From assembly GCA_958439205.1 (NCBI GenBank), contig OY288189.1:2619001-2683000 (forward strand): a stretch of 64,000 nucleotides of DNA, given 5' to 3'. Positions 17,717 through 26,154 of this stretch are shown in pieces. The notes beneath the pieces are model-generated. The model did not search any database. It was not told the DNA's origin and saw only the letters and a list, made by a program, of their open reading frames with translations. Numbering within the stretch: position 1 is the first letter of the stretch; each line of letters begins with the position of its first letter. This DNA is from an uncultured Allorhizobium sp. GTDB lineage: Bacteria; Pseudomonadota; Alphaproteobacteria; Rhizobiales; Rhizobiaceae. The translations under genes were made by a program, and so were the position numbers.

Positions 17717-18294
17717 TCCGTACATCCTTCATCATCTGGGCCCTGATGCTCGTGACCTGGTGCGCCATGCGCTATCCGGCCATGCGTCGGGCGCGCCGCC
17801 AGAAGACCCGGGTCGACCGCCGCTCCACACTCGACATCTCCCTGCTTGTCACCTGTACCGTCGGCCTGGTTGTCATGCCGATCGTCTGGCGGCTCGGCAT
17901 CTTCGACGGCTTGGCCGATCGCCGGCAGGGGATCGTCCTCGTGATACTGGGGACGCTGACCGGCATTGCCTTTCTCTGGCTCTTCCGGCGCAGCCACAAG
18001 GATCTCGGCAAGAACTGGTCTGTGACGCTCGAAGTGCGCGAAGGCCATCAGCTGGTCACTGGCGGCGTCTATGCCCATGTCCGGCATCCGATGTATGCCT
18101 CGTTCCTGCTCTGGGGCATCACCCAGGCCCTGCTGATCCCGAACTGGATCGCAGGTCTTGCCGGTCTTGTCGCGGTGATGGCCCTCTACGCAGTCCGCCA
18201 GTCGCGGGAAGAAGCGATGATGCGGGATACATTCGGTGCCGAATACGACGCCTATTGCGCCCGCACCAAGCGGCTGCTCCCCGGCGTCTTCTGA
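17713..18294 (+). CDS. Isoprenylcysteine carboxyl methyltransferase (ICMT)-like membrane protein
   Basis: A 193-residue integral membrane protein with four to five hydrophobic segments. The C-terminal half has the ICMT/phospholipid methyltransferase pattern: 'GVYAHVRHPMYASFLLWG' (residues 119-136, SAM-binding His-Pro) followed by 'REEAMMRDTFGAEYDAYCARTKRLLP' spread over residues 157-190. Bacterial members methylate small lipophilic or membrane substrates; the actual substrate is unknown. ATG 17713 overlaps the stop of the hydrolase-like gene by four bases, so the pair is expressed together. It converges on a minus-strand hydrolase with a 6-base gap. Confidence 0.8.
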   Translation: MIRTSFIIWALMLVTWCAMRYPAMRRARRQKTRVDRRSTLDISLLVTCTVGLVVMPIVWRLGIFDGLADRRQGIVLVILGTLTGIAFLWLFRRSHKDLGKNWSVTLEVREGHQLVTGGVYAHVRHPMYASFLLWGITQALLIPNWIAGLAGLVAVMALYAVRQSREEAMMRDTFGAEYDAYCARTKRLLPGVF

Positions 18295-18300
18295 GACGCC

Positions 18301-18918
18301 TCAGCGCTTGCGCAGCGCCTGCGTGATTTCCTTGATCGCCCGGTCATGGAGCGCCGGGTTCTTGTCGATGTTGAAGTGACCGATGCCTTTGATCGCGGTT
18401 TCGCCCTGGCGCAGGTTGATGTTGGCGAGTTCGCCCTTGAAGCCGGGCGCCGGCAGGACTGGCGACCAGAGGTTTTCACCACCGGTATAGAAATTCAGCG
18501 TCTTCTTTACGTTGCTGGGGACCGGACCCTTGCCGGTCGGATCGAAGCTCAGGATCAGCGCCACCGGGATCTTCATCGGTTGCAGTGCGCTTGCCACCGA
18601 GAATGTCATATCCGCACCCAGCGAATGACCGATGAGCACGATCGGGCGGGCATCCTTCGATTCCCGGTAGCGGTCGGCGATCTTGCGTGCAAAGGCCTGA
18701 GCATTGGGCAGGGAGAGAACCTCTGCCTTGATCCCGTCTGCGGTGAGCTGTTTTCCAAGCGTGTCCAGCCCCGTCGAGAAGATGTTGGCGAAGCCGCGGA
18801 AGAGATAGACCTGACCGGTCGCCAGCTTCGGTTTGCGGGGTTTTGCTGCTTCTGCGGGCAGGACGGAGGCAGCAAGGATCAGCGATGCATGGGAAAGAAG
18901 GGCGCGCCTGGAGATCAT
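18301..18918 (-). CDS. Exported alpha/beta-hydrolase-like protein (lipase-like elbow)
   Basis: A 205-residue protein beginning 'MISRRALLSHASLILAASVL', which has a twin arginine followed by a hydrophobic stretch and an Ala-x-Ala end, so export by Tat or Sec is likely. The mature part has the elbow 'VLIGHSLGAD' (nucleophilic Ser), a candidate Asp in 'LSFDPTGKGP' and a late His in 'GIGHFNIDKNP', the order expected of a small lipase/esterase. The substrate is unknown. An in-frame ATG at 18963 would add 15 residues before the arginines; neither start has a good ribosome binding site. It is divergent from the inositol-monophosphatase-family gene across a 287-base gap. Confidence 0.7.
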   Translation of the reverse strand: MISRRALLSHASLILAASVLPAEAAKPRKPKLATGQVYLFRGFANIFSTGLDTLGKQLTADGIKAEVLSLPNAQAFARKIADRYRESKDARPIVLIGHSLGADMTFSVASALQPMKIPVALILSFDPTGKGPVPSNVKKTLNFYTGGENLWSPVLPAPGFKGELANINLRQGETAIKGIGHFNIDKNPALHDRAIKEITQALRKR

Positions 18919-19205
18919 GTCGGGAGGTGGTCCTGAAAAAGCAGTTGTTTCGAATTCATGCATGATTCAGGCCGGCTGACAACCGGATTGGGCGGGATTG
19001 GCATGCCTTTCGGCCTGTACTTAACCATTGGCTGCAGGCTTGGGCACTTCAGGCAGAAAGAGACCCGCTTTCGATGCCCTCGCTCCGTTCTCACACAATT
19101 CCGGACGCAAAACTGCTTCGCACTTTTGCTGGAATTGCACTAGAACGGGCGCAACCGGACGGTGCGACTGGGTCGCGCCATGCTTCAAGCATCAGGAGAC
19201 GCCTC

Positions 19206-20033
19206 ATGACTGCCGCCATCGATATCGCCGCCCTTGCCAATCTCCTGCAGGAGGCTGCCGTCGAGGAGATCCTGCCGCGCTTTCGTAATCTTGGCGATGG
19301 CGATATCAGGATGAAGACGGAGGCGATCGACCTCGTCACGGAAGCCGATGAGGCCGCCGAGCGGCTGATCCGCAAGGGCATCGAAGGCCTGATGCCCGAC
19401 GCCCTGTTCGTAGGCGAGGAATCGGTCGCGGCTGATCCTGCTCTCCTCGATCGCCTCAAGGATGCTGATCTCGCTGTTATCGTCGATCCCATCGACGGAA
19501 CCTTCAATTTCGCGTCCGGGCTCAGCCTGTTCGGCGTCATGCTCGCCGTCGTCTCCAAGGGCGAGACCGTAGCCGGTGTGATCTATGATCCGATCGGCAA
19601 CGACTGGGCGCTTTGCGAAAAGGGATCCGGTGCCTGGCTCTACCGCACGGATGGCGCCCAGGAGCAGATGTTCATGCGCCCGAGCGGTCCGCTCGAGCAG
19701 ATGATCGGCATTGCCAATACCGGCTTCTTCGATCTTGAGATGCGCCGCAAGATCCTGTCGAACCTTGCCGAGGTCCGGCTCTTCACCAGCTACCGTTGTG
19801 CGGCCCATGAATACCGGCTGCTTGGTCAGGGGCACATGGATTTTGCGATGTACAACAAGCTGATGCCTTGGGATCACCTTGGCGGTGCCTTGATGATGCA
19901 GGAAGCGGGCGCCCATGTCGCGCGCTTCGACGGTTCGCCCTATCTGCCCCATCATACGTCGGGTGGGCTTTTGGTTGCCGCCGATGAAGACGCCTGGCAG
20001 GAATTGCGCGAGCGGATCTTCACCGTCGACTGA
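19206..20033 (+). CDS. Inositol monophosphatase family phosphatase
   Basis: A 275-residue lithium-sensitive-type sugar phosphatase. The metal-binding motifs are 'VGEES' (Glu71-Glu72), 'VDPIDGTFNF' (94-103, with two Asp ligands) and 'PWDHLGGALMMQEAG' (the WDxxxG motif with the third Asp). The family dephosphorylates inositol phosphates, fructose-1,6-bisphosphate or PAP; the sequence does not settle which. ATG 19206 is preceded by AGGAGACG at good spacing; a longer in-frame start at 19074 is unlikely. A perfect terminator follows immediately. Confidence 0.88.
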   Translation: MTAAIDIAALANLLQEAAVEEILPRFRNLGDGDIRMKTEAIDLVTEADEAAERLIRKGIEGLMPDALFVGEESVAADPALLDRLKDADLAVIVDPIDGTFNFASGLSLFGVMLAVVSKGETVAGVIYDPIGNDWALCEKGSGAWLYRTDGAQEQMFMRPSGPLEQMIGIANTGFFDLEMRRKILSNLAEVRLFTSYRCAAHEYRLLGQGHMDFAMYNKLMPWDHLGGALMMQEAGAHVARFDGSPYLPHHTSGGLLVAADEDAWQELRERIFTVD

Positions 20034-20040
20034 TCAGAGA

Positions 20041-20066
20041 AAAGGCCCGGCAGTGACCGGGCCTTT
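20041..20066. terminator. Bidirectional terminator between convergent genes
   Basis: AAAGGCCCGG (20041-20050) and CCGGGCCTTT (20057-20066) are perfect 10-bp arms with a CAGTGA loop. A-rich and T-rich flanks on the two sides allow termination of both the phosphatase (+) and the MFS exporter (-). Confidence 0.85.
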
Positions 20067-20093
20067 CGATTTCTTGGCTGCGCAAACGGTCGG

Positions 20094-21341
20094 TCAGACC
20101 GGTTTGTTCTGTGCCTGGAACAACCGGCCTTTTTCGCCGATCAGGACGAAGACGAGGCCGATGATCGAGACGACGAAGAAGCCGGCGACCATGGGCAGTG
20201 CCGTGCCGTCGAAGGCCTGGCCGATGGCCGCCCCGATGATCGATCCGCCAATCGTGCCCATGAAGCCGAGCACCGAGGACGCCGTGCCGGCGACGTGGCC
20301 GAGCGGCTCCATGGCCAGCGAGTTGAAGTTCGAGCCGATCCAGCCAAACTGGAACATCGCCAGCGCGAAGAAGGTGATGAACAGCGCAAACGGCATCGGC
20401 GCCGGACCGACAAGCTGCACCACAAGCCAGATCAGATTGATGGCAATGAAGCCCAGCAACGAGGCATGGGACAGCTTGCGCATGCCGAATCGGCCGACCA
20501 GCTTGGCGTTGACGAAGGACGAGAGTGCCATGAACAGGGCGACAGCGGCAAAGGCAACCGGGAACCAGACGCCGAGGCCGTAGATGCCGACATAGATCTG
20601 CTGGGCCGAGTTGATGAAGCCGAACAGTGCGCCGAAGATGAAGGTGCTGGCGATCGTGTAACAGAGGGCCACACGATTGGTCAGCACGATGCGGAAGCCG
20701 TCGAAGATGACCTTCACCGTGAACGGACGCACATCTTCCGGCGCCAGTGTCTCGGGCAGGCGGACATACATCCAGGCGCCGACGATGACGGCGATCACCG
20801 CCATGAAGACGAAGATCCAGTGCCAGTCGCCGAAGAGCATGATGACTTGGCCGGTGCCGGGCGCGACAACCGGGATGACCATGAAGACCATCATGATCAG
20901 TGACATGACTTCCGCCATCTGGCGGCCGCCGAAGACGTCACGCACGATCGAGACGGTGATGACGCGGGTCGCGGCCGAGCCGATGCCCTGGATGAAGCGC
21001 AGCAGCAGCAGCGATTCGAAGGAGGGCACGAAGACCACGGCGAGCGACGAGACGACATAGATCGCAAGGCCGACGATCATCGGGATGCGCCGGCCGAAAC
21101 GGTCAGCGATCGGGCCGTAGAAGAGCTGGGCGATGCCGAAGCCGATCAGATAGGCGGAGACGACATATTGGCGATGGTTCTCGTTCTCGACGTTGAGTGC
21201 GGCGCCGATTTCCTGCAGGCCTGGCAGCATGATGTCGATGGCGAGCGCGTTGAGCGCCATCAGAAACGCCATCAGGGCAATGAACTCGGCACGCCCCATG
21301 CCACCTAAGGCCTTGGGAGCGGACTGTAATGAATCTGACAT
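20094..21341 (-). CDS. Multidrug efflux MFS transporter, Bcr/CflA family
   Basis: A 415-residue 12-TM drug:proton antiporter. The motif A loop is 'GPIADRFGRRIPMIVGL' near residues 76-92, and TM1 carries the 'ALAIDIMLPGLQEIG' signature (Asp in the first helix) typical of Bcr/CflA proteins. TM5 has the antiporter motif-C-like 'VVAPGTGQVIM'. The family exports bicyclomycin, chloramphenicol or sulfonamide-type compounds; the substrate here is unknown. It stands alone, transcribed from just beside the grxD terminator. Confidence 0.88.
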   Translation of the reverse strand: MSDSLQSAPKALGGMGRAEFIALMAFLMALNALAIDIMLPGLQEIGAALNVENENHRQYVVSAYLIGFGIAQLFYGPIADRFGRRIPMIVGLAIYVVSSLAVVFVPSFESLLLLRFIQGIGSAATRVITVSIVRDVFGGRQMAEVMSLIMMVFMVIPVVAPGTGQVIMLFGDWHWIFVFMAVIAVIVGAWMYVRLPETLAPEDVRPFTVKVIFDGFRIVLTNRVALCYTIASTFIFGALFGFINSAQQIYVGIYGLGVWFPVAFAAVALFMALSSFVNAKLVGRFGMRKLSHASLLGFIAINLIWLVVQLVGPAPMPFALFITFFALAMFQFGWIGSNFNSLAMEPLGHVAGTASSVLGFMGTIGGSIIGAAIGQAFDGTALPMVAGFFVVSIIGLVFVLIGEKGRLFQAQNKPV

Positions 21342-21365
21342 GAATTATGACCTTGAAACGGCATA

Positions 21366-21390
21366 AAGGCGTTGCTTGGGACAACGCCTT
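21366..21390 (-). terminator. Hairpin terminator after grxD
   Basis: AAGGCGTTG (21366-21374) and CAACGCCTT (21382-21390) are perfect 9-bp arms with a 7-base loop, about 42 bases past the grxD stop on the minus strand. The following T-tract is broken, so termination strength is uncertain. The hairpin also sits just upstream of the MFS exporter start. Confidence 0.6.
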
Positions 21391-21431
21391 CATCGCCTGG
21401 AGATTTTTTAGAGGCCTTGCGGCCGGTAGGG

Positions 21432-21764
21432 TCAGGCGGCGCCGCGAACGGCGATGCCCTGGTCTTCGAGATGCGTCTTGAGTTCGCCCGCCTGGAACAT
21501 TTCACGGACGATATCGCAGCCGCCGACGAATTCGCCCTTGATGTAGAGCTGCGGAATGGTCGGCCAGTTGGAATAGGCCTTGATGCCTTCACGGATTTCC
21601 ATGTCGGCCAGCACGTTGACGCCCTTATAGTCCACGCCGAGGTAGTCGAGAATCTGCACGACCTGGCCCGAGAAACCACACTGCGGGAACTGCGGGCTGC
21701 CCTTCATGAACAGGACCACGTCGTTGGTCTTGACTTCGTTGTCGATGAATTCGTGGGCGCTCAT
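21432..21764 (-). CDS. grxD: Monothiol glutaredoxin, Grx4 family
   Basis: A 110-residue monothiol glutaredoxin with the active-site 'CGFSGQ' motif at Cys29 and the glutathione-binding '[19 protein letters not shown]' region near 67-85. Grx4-type proteins bridge a [2Fe-2S] cluster with glutathione and pass it on, often together with a BolA partner; bolA is 1.7 kb upstream on the same strand. In most alphaproteobacteria purL, bolA and grxD are close neighbours; here a minus-strand basic protein gene and a plus-strand hydrolase-like gene lie between bolA and grxD. ATG 21764 gives the normal length. Confidence 0.94.
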   Translation of the reverse strand: MSAHEFIDNEVKTNDVVLFMKGSPQFPQCGFSGQVVQILDYLGVDYKGVNVLADMEIREGIKAYSNWPTIPQLYIKGEFVGGCDIVREMFQAGELKTHLEDQGIAVRGAA

Positions 21765-21870
21765 GTCATTTGTCCTTTCACATGCCGTTCAAGGCGGCAG
21801 CTTTGCTTTGCCGTAGAAATAGCAACACAGCTCGCCTTTTGCCAGTGGCGAGTTTGCGGCCACGCCTGAA

Positions 21871-22101
21871 TTAACGGGCCCGCTGGCGGCTGCGCTTGGC
21901 AGCAGAGCGGCGGCGGCTCACCTGCTTGCGGGCCGGGGCCTTCACGCGCTTCGTCGTCTTGCGCACGAAGCGTCCCGTCGTTGCGGAGCGGGTCTGGCGC
22001 TTGCGCCGACGCGTCGTGCCGCTGCGCGTCGATTTCTTCAGGATTTCCTTGAGGACACCTTCGACGACGTCCTTGACGATGTTTCCGAGCAGATCCGCCA
22101 T
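21871..22101 (-). CDS. Small very basic protein with amphipathic N-terminal helix (76 aa)
   Basis: No family is recognised. Residues 1-23 ('MADLLGNIVKDVVEGVLKEI') form a likely amphipathic helix; the remaining 50 or so residues are about half Arg and Lys with Thr, Ser and Ala ('TTRRRKRQTRSATTGRFVRK', later 'RRRSAAKRSRQRAR'). This histone-H1/HU-tail-like composition suggests nucleic-acid or membrane-phosphate binding, by composition only. AGAGGGA lies before ATG 22101; an in-frame codon at 22122 would add 7 residues. It sits on the same strand as grxD, with a gap of about 100 bases, and back to back with the hydrolase-like paralogue B. Confidence 0.6.
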   Translation of the reverse strand: MADLLGNIVKDVVEGVLKEILKKSTRSGTTRRRKRQTRSATTGRFVRKTTKRVKAPARKQVSRRRSAAKRSRQRAR

Positions 22102-22223
22102 CTTTATCCCTCTTGCACCCACGGTTCTGGATGGTTTTGTTCCATACGCTCTTTAAATCAGCGCAAATCTCGTCTAGCAAGCGCCACCTGCGGCCGCCTG
22201 CCGTCGATTGAGTGACCGCTTTC

Positions 22224-23378
22224 ATGATCCACAGCCGCATCGTCCTGCATTTCCCGGGTTTCGAACCCCTCAATGCAGAATCCCATCGCCAGCGCTATGA
22301 GCGCTCCGCCGCTCAGGCTGCCCGGATCTGGCAGGCACGCTTCGATGTGGGCGGGCTCTCTGGCGATGAACCGGGCGCGCACTTTCCAGTGGATGCCGAG
22401 GTGGCCGGCTGGGCGACGCGCTCCGATATCCATGTGTTCGACCACAACGACCTGATCACCGCGATGCGGTCGGAGCCGGTCTGGCTGCAGATTGCGAAGG
22501 GCTTCAAGGCAGGCTTCGACGTCGTGCGGCAGGGCGGAGCGTTCGGCTATTTTTGCCACGCCTGGCGTTTCGGCCTGTTCTTTCTCTTCCCCTTCCTGTT
22601 CCTAGCCGCCGGTCTGGCACTCGGGGTCAATATCGCGGCCATTCCGTCAACGTTTGACCTGTCGTCTTGGTGGTTCCTGCTCACCGTGCCTGCCGGCGCC
22701 CTCGTCTTTCGCTATGGTGTTATCCTCTTCTCGGATCGCTATCATGTGCTGCATCTGCTGGCCGACTGGCGGCTCGCGGTTGCCGTTGCCGAGAACCGGT
22801 CGGAGGTTGCATCCTTCATCGAGATTGCGGCAGATCAGGCGATCGCTGCGCTCAAGCAGCCGTCGGACGAAATCCTGGTCACATCGCACAGCATGGGCGC
22901 CAACTTTGCACTTTCGGTCGTCGGTCGCCTCATCGAGAAAGCACCTGAGGTTCTCGAGGGACGGCGGATCGTTTTCGTCACGCTGGGGGGAGCGGCTCTC
23001 CAGTGCAGTCTGTTGTCGAGCGCGACCGTCCTTCGCCGTCGCATCGGAAGCGTCGCGCGTGCTCCCTCGATCGACTGGTTCGACATCCAGTGCCTGACCG
23101 ACCCGATCCATCTCTACAAATGCCATACGGTGGCTCTGTCTGGTCACAAGGATGCGCCGCAGCCAAAGCTGGTCTTCGTCCGTTTCAAGCACGCGATGTC
23201 GCCGGAGCGCTACGAGAAGAACCGCCGCGATTTTCTGCGCATGCACCGGCAATATGTGCTCGGCCCCGACCAGCCGAGTGGCTTCGACTTCACCTTGATG
23301 ACGGCTGGGCCACTCCCGGCCAACAGCTTCGAAGCGCTGGATTCGACGCGCGCTCCGGTCATCCACCCGATGTCATGA
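22224..23378 (+). CDS. Membrane-anchored alpha/beta-hydrolase-like protein (paralogue B)
   Basis: This 384-residue protein is the second copy of the unnamed family seen at 16511-17716. It starts with 'IVLHFPGFEPL' (a first strand with an HxPG oxyanion-type turn), has two hydrophobic helices (about residues 113-140 and 146-170) and an elbow 'ILVTSHSMGA' in which the usual Gly before His is Ser (nucleophile Ser223). Candidate Asp293 ('CLTDPIHLYKC') and His341 ('LRMHRQYV') align with Asp303 and His354 of paralogue A. ATG 22224 is chosen; a GTG at 22212 is in frame. It interrupts the otherwise common bolA-grxD arrangement and lies on the opposite strand from both. Confidence 0.7.
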   Translation: MIHSRIVLHFPGFEPLNAESHRQRYERSAAQAARIWQARFDVGGLSGDEPGAHFPVDAEVAGWATRSDIHVFDHNDLITAMRSEPVWLQIAKGFKAGFDVVRQGGAFGYFCHAWRFGLFFLFPFLFLAAGLALGVNIAAIPSTFDLSSWWFLLTVPAGALVFRYGVILFSDRYHVLHLLADWRLAVAVAENRSEVASFIEIAADQAIAALKQPSDEILVTSHSMGANFALSVVGRLIEKAPEVLEGRRIVFVTLGGAALQCSLLSSATVLRRRIGSVARAPSIDWFDIQCLTDPIHLYKCHTVALSGHKDAPQPKLVFVRFKHAMSPERYEKNRRDFLRMHRQYVLGPDQPSGFDFTLMTAGPLPANSFEALDSTRAPVIHPMS

Positions 23379-23406
23379 AAAAGGCCCGCCGGTGAACGGC
23401 AGGCCT
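23378..23406 (-). terminator. Terminator after bolA
   Basis: On the minus strand, AGGCCTGCCG and CGGCGGGCCT pair with one mismatch over 10 bp with loop TTCAC, followed by TTTTTC. It lies 31 bases beyond the bolA stop and overlaps the stop codon of the convergent hydrolase gene. Confidence 0.75.
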
Positions 23407-23436
23407 CAGATTTCGTCTCGGCAAGGACAGCCCCGA

Positions 23437-23670
23437 TCAGTCGGGTATGCTGGTCTGCAGTGCGAGTGCATGCAGCACGCCGCCCATGTTGCCCTTCAGG
23501 GCGTCGTAGACCATCTGGTGCTGCTGGACGCGGCTCTTGCCCCGGAAGGCTTCGGCGACGACCTCGGCGGCATAGTGATCACCGTCTCCGGCGAGATCGC
23601 GGATAACGACCCTCGCGCCCGGTATGCCGGCCTTGATCATGTCTTCGATGTCGCCTGGTTTCATCGGCAT
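23437..23670 (-). CDS. bolA: BolA family protein
   Basis: A 77-residue BolA/IbaG-like protein. The fold's conserved features are the 'DHYAAEVVAEAF' strand-helix region (with the His used in [2Fe-2S] sharing with Grx4) and 'RVQQHQMVYDALKG', ending 'VLHALALQT'. It probably forms a heterodimer with GrxD (21432) in iron-sulfur or iron regulation. It is downstream of purL on the same strand across a 114-base gap that contains a perfect hairpin, so it may have its own promoter or an attenuated read-through transcript. Confidence 0.93.
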   Translation of the reverse strand: MPMKPGDIEDMIKAGIPGARVVIRDLAGDGDHYAAEVVAEAFRGKSRVQQHQMVYDALKGNMGGVLHALALQTSIPD

Positions 23671-23733
23671 GTAACAGATCCCTCATGCAAATCAGCAATG
23701 CGAGAACTATCCTGCATTCGCCGAAGTCTTTCA

Positions 23734-23758
23734 ATGGGGTAGGCCGCGCCTACCCCAT
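23734..23758. repeat. Perfect 11-bp hairpin between purL and bolA
   Basis: ATGGGGTAGGC (23734-23744) and GCCTACCCCAT (23748-23758) are perfect arms with a 3-base CGC loop. No U-tract follows on either strand, so it is not a standard terminator; it may be an RNA processing or stability element separating purL from bolA. Confidence 0.55.
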
Positions 23759-23784
23759 GCTCCACAGGCATGTGATCGAATGCC

Positions 23785-26007
23785 TCAGGCGAGTTCGCCG
23801 TCCATGAGCGCGGGGAACCAGGCTTCATGGGCCGTCTTGAGGTCTTCGACCGCAACAGGCTTGGCATCGCCGAGCACAACGTTCGAACCGCCGGTGCGGC
23901 CGATCCACGGGCAGAACACGCCAGCGGCTTCGGCGCGGACCTGCACCTGGTCGACATTGGCTTCGGTGACGGTCAGGACGTAGCGGCCCTGGTCTTCGCC
24001 ATAGAATACGGCGATCGGGTTCGCATCGTTCAAGGCGTTGATATGCGCGCCGATGCCCGAGGCCATCGCCATTTCGGCAACGGCCAGGCCGAGGCCGCCC
24101 GACGAGCAATCGTGCACGGCGGTTGCGAGGCCATCCTGGATCAGGCCGCGCACGAAATCGCCGACCTTCTTTTCATGCTCGAGATCGACATGCGGTGCCG
24201 GGCCGTCGGTGCGGCCATGGATGTCGCGTAGGTAGCAGGACTGGCCGAGATGCGTGCCCCAGCCGGACGGCGCGCCCGCGAGCAGGATGGCCTCACCCTG
24301 AGCCGCAAAGCGGATGCGGGCCATCTTCGTCCAGTCAGCCATCAGGCCGACGCCGGCAATCGTCGGGGTCGGCAGGATGCCCTGACCATTGGTCTCGTTG
24401 TAGAGCGAGACATTGCCCGAGACGATCGGGAAGTCGAGCGCTAGGCAAGCCTCGCCGATGCCTTTGATGGCAAAAACGAGCTGGCCCATGATTTCCGGAC
24501 GCTCGGGATTGCCGAAGTTCAGGTTGTCGGTGGCGGCGAGCGGAAGCGCGCCGGTCGCGGTGATGTTGCGCCAGCATTCGGCAACCGCCTGCTTGCCGCC
24601 TTCGAACGGGTCGGCCTCGACGTAACGCGGGGTGACGTCAGACGAGAAGGCGAGCGCCTTGGAGGCGTGGCCTTCGACGCGGATGACGCCGGCATCGCCG
24701 CCTGGAAGCTGTAGCGAATTGCCCTGGATCAGCGTGTCATACTGTTCGTAGACCCAGCGGCGCGAGGAGTTGTTGGCCGAGCCAACGAGCTTCAGCAGCG
24801 CGTCTGCGACGTCGCCGGCCGGAATGTCGTTCTCGGCGAGCGGGGCAGGGGTCTTCGGTTCGATCCAGGGGCGATCGTATTCCGGGGCTTCGTCGCCGAG
24901 TTCCTTGATTGGCAGGTTCGCGACTTCTTCGCCCTGATGGATGACGCGAAAGCGCAGGTCGTCTGTCGTGTAGCCGACGATCGCGAAGTCTAGGCCCCAC
25001 TTGACGAAAATCGCCTTGGCGACCTCTTCCTTGGAGGGCTCGAGCACCATGAGCATGCGCTCCTGGCTTTCCGACAACATCATTTCATAGGCTGTCATGC
25101 GGTCTTCGCGCACCGGCACCTTGTCGAGCTGCAGTTCGATGCCGAGGCCGCCCTTGGCGCCCATTTCGACAGCCGAGCAGGTGAGGCCGGCCGCACCCAT
25201 GTCCTGGATGGCGATGACGGCACCGGTCTGCATCAGCTCAAGGCAGGCTTCCAGCAGGCACTTTTCGGTGAAGGGGTCGCCGACCTGGACGGTTGGGCGC
25301 TTCTCTTCAATCGACTCGTCGAATTCGGCAGACGCCATAGTCGCACCGCCGACGCCGTCACGGCCGGTCTTGGCGCCGAGATAGACGACCGGCAGGCCGA
25401 CGCCCTTGGCTTCCGAGAGGAAGATGCCATCCGCCTTGGCAAGGCCGGCGGCGAATGCGTTGACCAGGATATTACCGTTGTAGCGGGCGTCGAACTCGAC
25501 CTCGCCGCCAACGGTGGGCACGCCGAAGGAGTTGCCGTAACCGCCGACACCGGCGACGACGCCAGCGACGAGGTGCTTGGTCTTCGGATGATCGGGCGCG
25601 CCGAAGCGCAGCGCGTTCATGGCGGCAACGGGACGTGCGCCCATGGTGAAGACGTCGCGCAGAATGCCGCCGACGCCGGTTGCCGCACCCTGATAGGGCT
25701 CAATGTAGGAGGGGTGGTTGTGGCTCTCCATTTTGAAGACCACGACGTCGCCGTCATCGATGTCGACCACGCCGGCATTTTCGCCCGGACCCTGGATGAC
25801 GCGCGGACCCTTGGTCGGCAGCGTCTTCAGCCACTTCTTCGAAGACTTGTAGGAGCAGTGCTCGTTCCACATTGCCGAGAAGATCCCGAGCTCGGTGAAG
25901 GTCGGCTCGCGTCCGATCAGGTTCAGGATGCGATCGTATTCGTCCGGCTTCAGGCCGTGGCTTGCGATCAATTCTGCGGTGATGGGACGGGAGTTGGAAA
26001 CGGTCAT
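23785..26007 (-). CDS. purL: Phosphoribosylformylglycinamidine synthase II
   Basis: A 740-residue small-type PurL, the ATP-dependent synthetase subunit that converts FGAR to FGAM in de novo purine synthesis, using ammonia from PurQ with PurS as bridging partner. The family signatures are '[11 protein letters not shown]', '[20 protein letters not shown]' (catalytic His/Glu region, near residue 85) and '[17 protein letters not shown]'; a second half-repeat has '[16 protein letters not shown]'. The length agrees with the PurS/Q-dependent form rather than the fused 1300-residue enzyme. The start at 26007 ([10 protein letters not shown]) is preferred over an in-frame codon at 26067. A 7-bp hairpin (near 26055-26075) lies in the leader region. 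Confidence 0.96.
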   Translation of the reverse strand: MTVSNSRPITAELIASHGLKPDEYDRILNLIGREPTFTELGIFSAMWNEHCSYKSSKKWLKTLPTKGPRVIQGPGENAGVVDIDDGDVVVFKMESHNHPSYIEPYQGAATGVGGILRDVFTMGARPVAAMNALRFGAPDHPKTKHLVAGVVAGVGGYGNSFGVPTVGGEVEFDARYNGNILVNAFAAGLAKADGIFLSEAKGVGLPVVYLGAKTGRDGVGGATMASAEFDESIEEKRPTVQVGDPFTEKCLLEACLELMQTGAVIAIQDMGAAGLTCSAVEMGAKGGLGIELQLDKVPVREDRMTAYEMMLSESQERMLMVLEPSKEEVAKAIFVKWGLDFAIVGYTTDDLRFRVIHQGEEVANLPIKELGDEAPEYDRPWIEPKTPAPLAENDIPAGDVADALLKLVGSANNSSRRWVYEQYDTLIQGNSLQLPGGDAGVIRVEGHASKALAFSSDVTPRYVEADPFEGGKQAVAECWRNITATGALPLAATDNLNFGNPERPEIMGQLVFAIKGIGEACLALDFPIVSGNVSLYNETNGQGILPTPTIAGVGLMADWTKMARIRFAAQGEAILLAGAPSGWGTHLGQSCYLRDIHGRTDGPAPHVDLEHEKKVGDFVRGLIQDGLATAVHDCSSGGLGLAVAEMAMASGIGAHINALNDANPIAVFYGEDQGRYVLTVTEANVDQVQVRAEAAGVFCPWIGRTGGSNVVLGDAKPVAVEDLKTAHEAWFPALMDGELA

Positions 26008-26154
26008 CTGGCTCTCAGGGCAATGGAGATCGGTGGGAGATCGGTTTCGAGGCAGGCTATAACCCAAGCCTGCGCCCGGCGCACTTGAAAAATGCGCGCA
26101 ATCAGGCCTTTCCTGCGGCTTTCCAGCACAAGAAGCCTTGGCTATTCCCGATGG

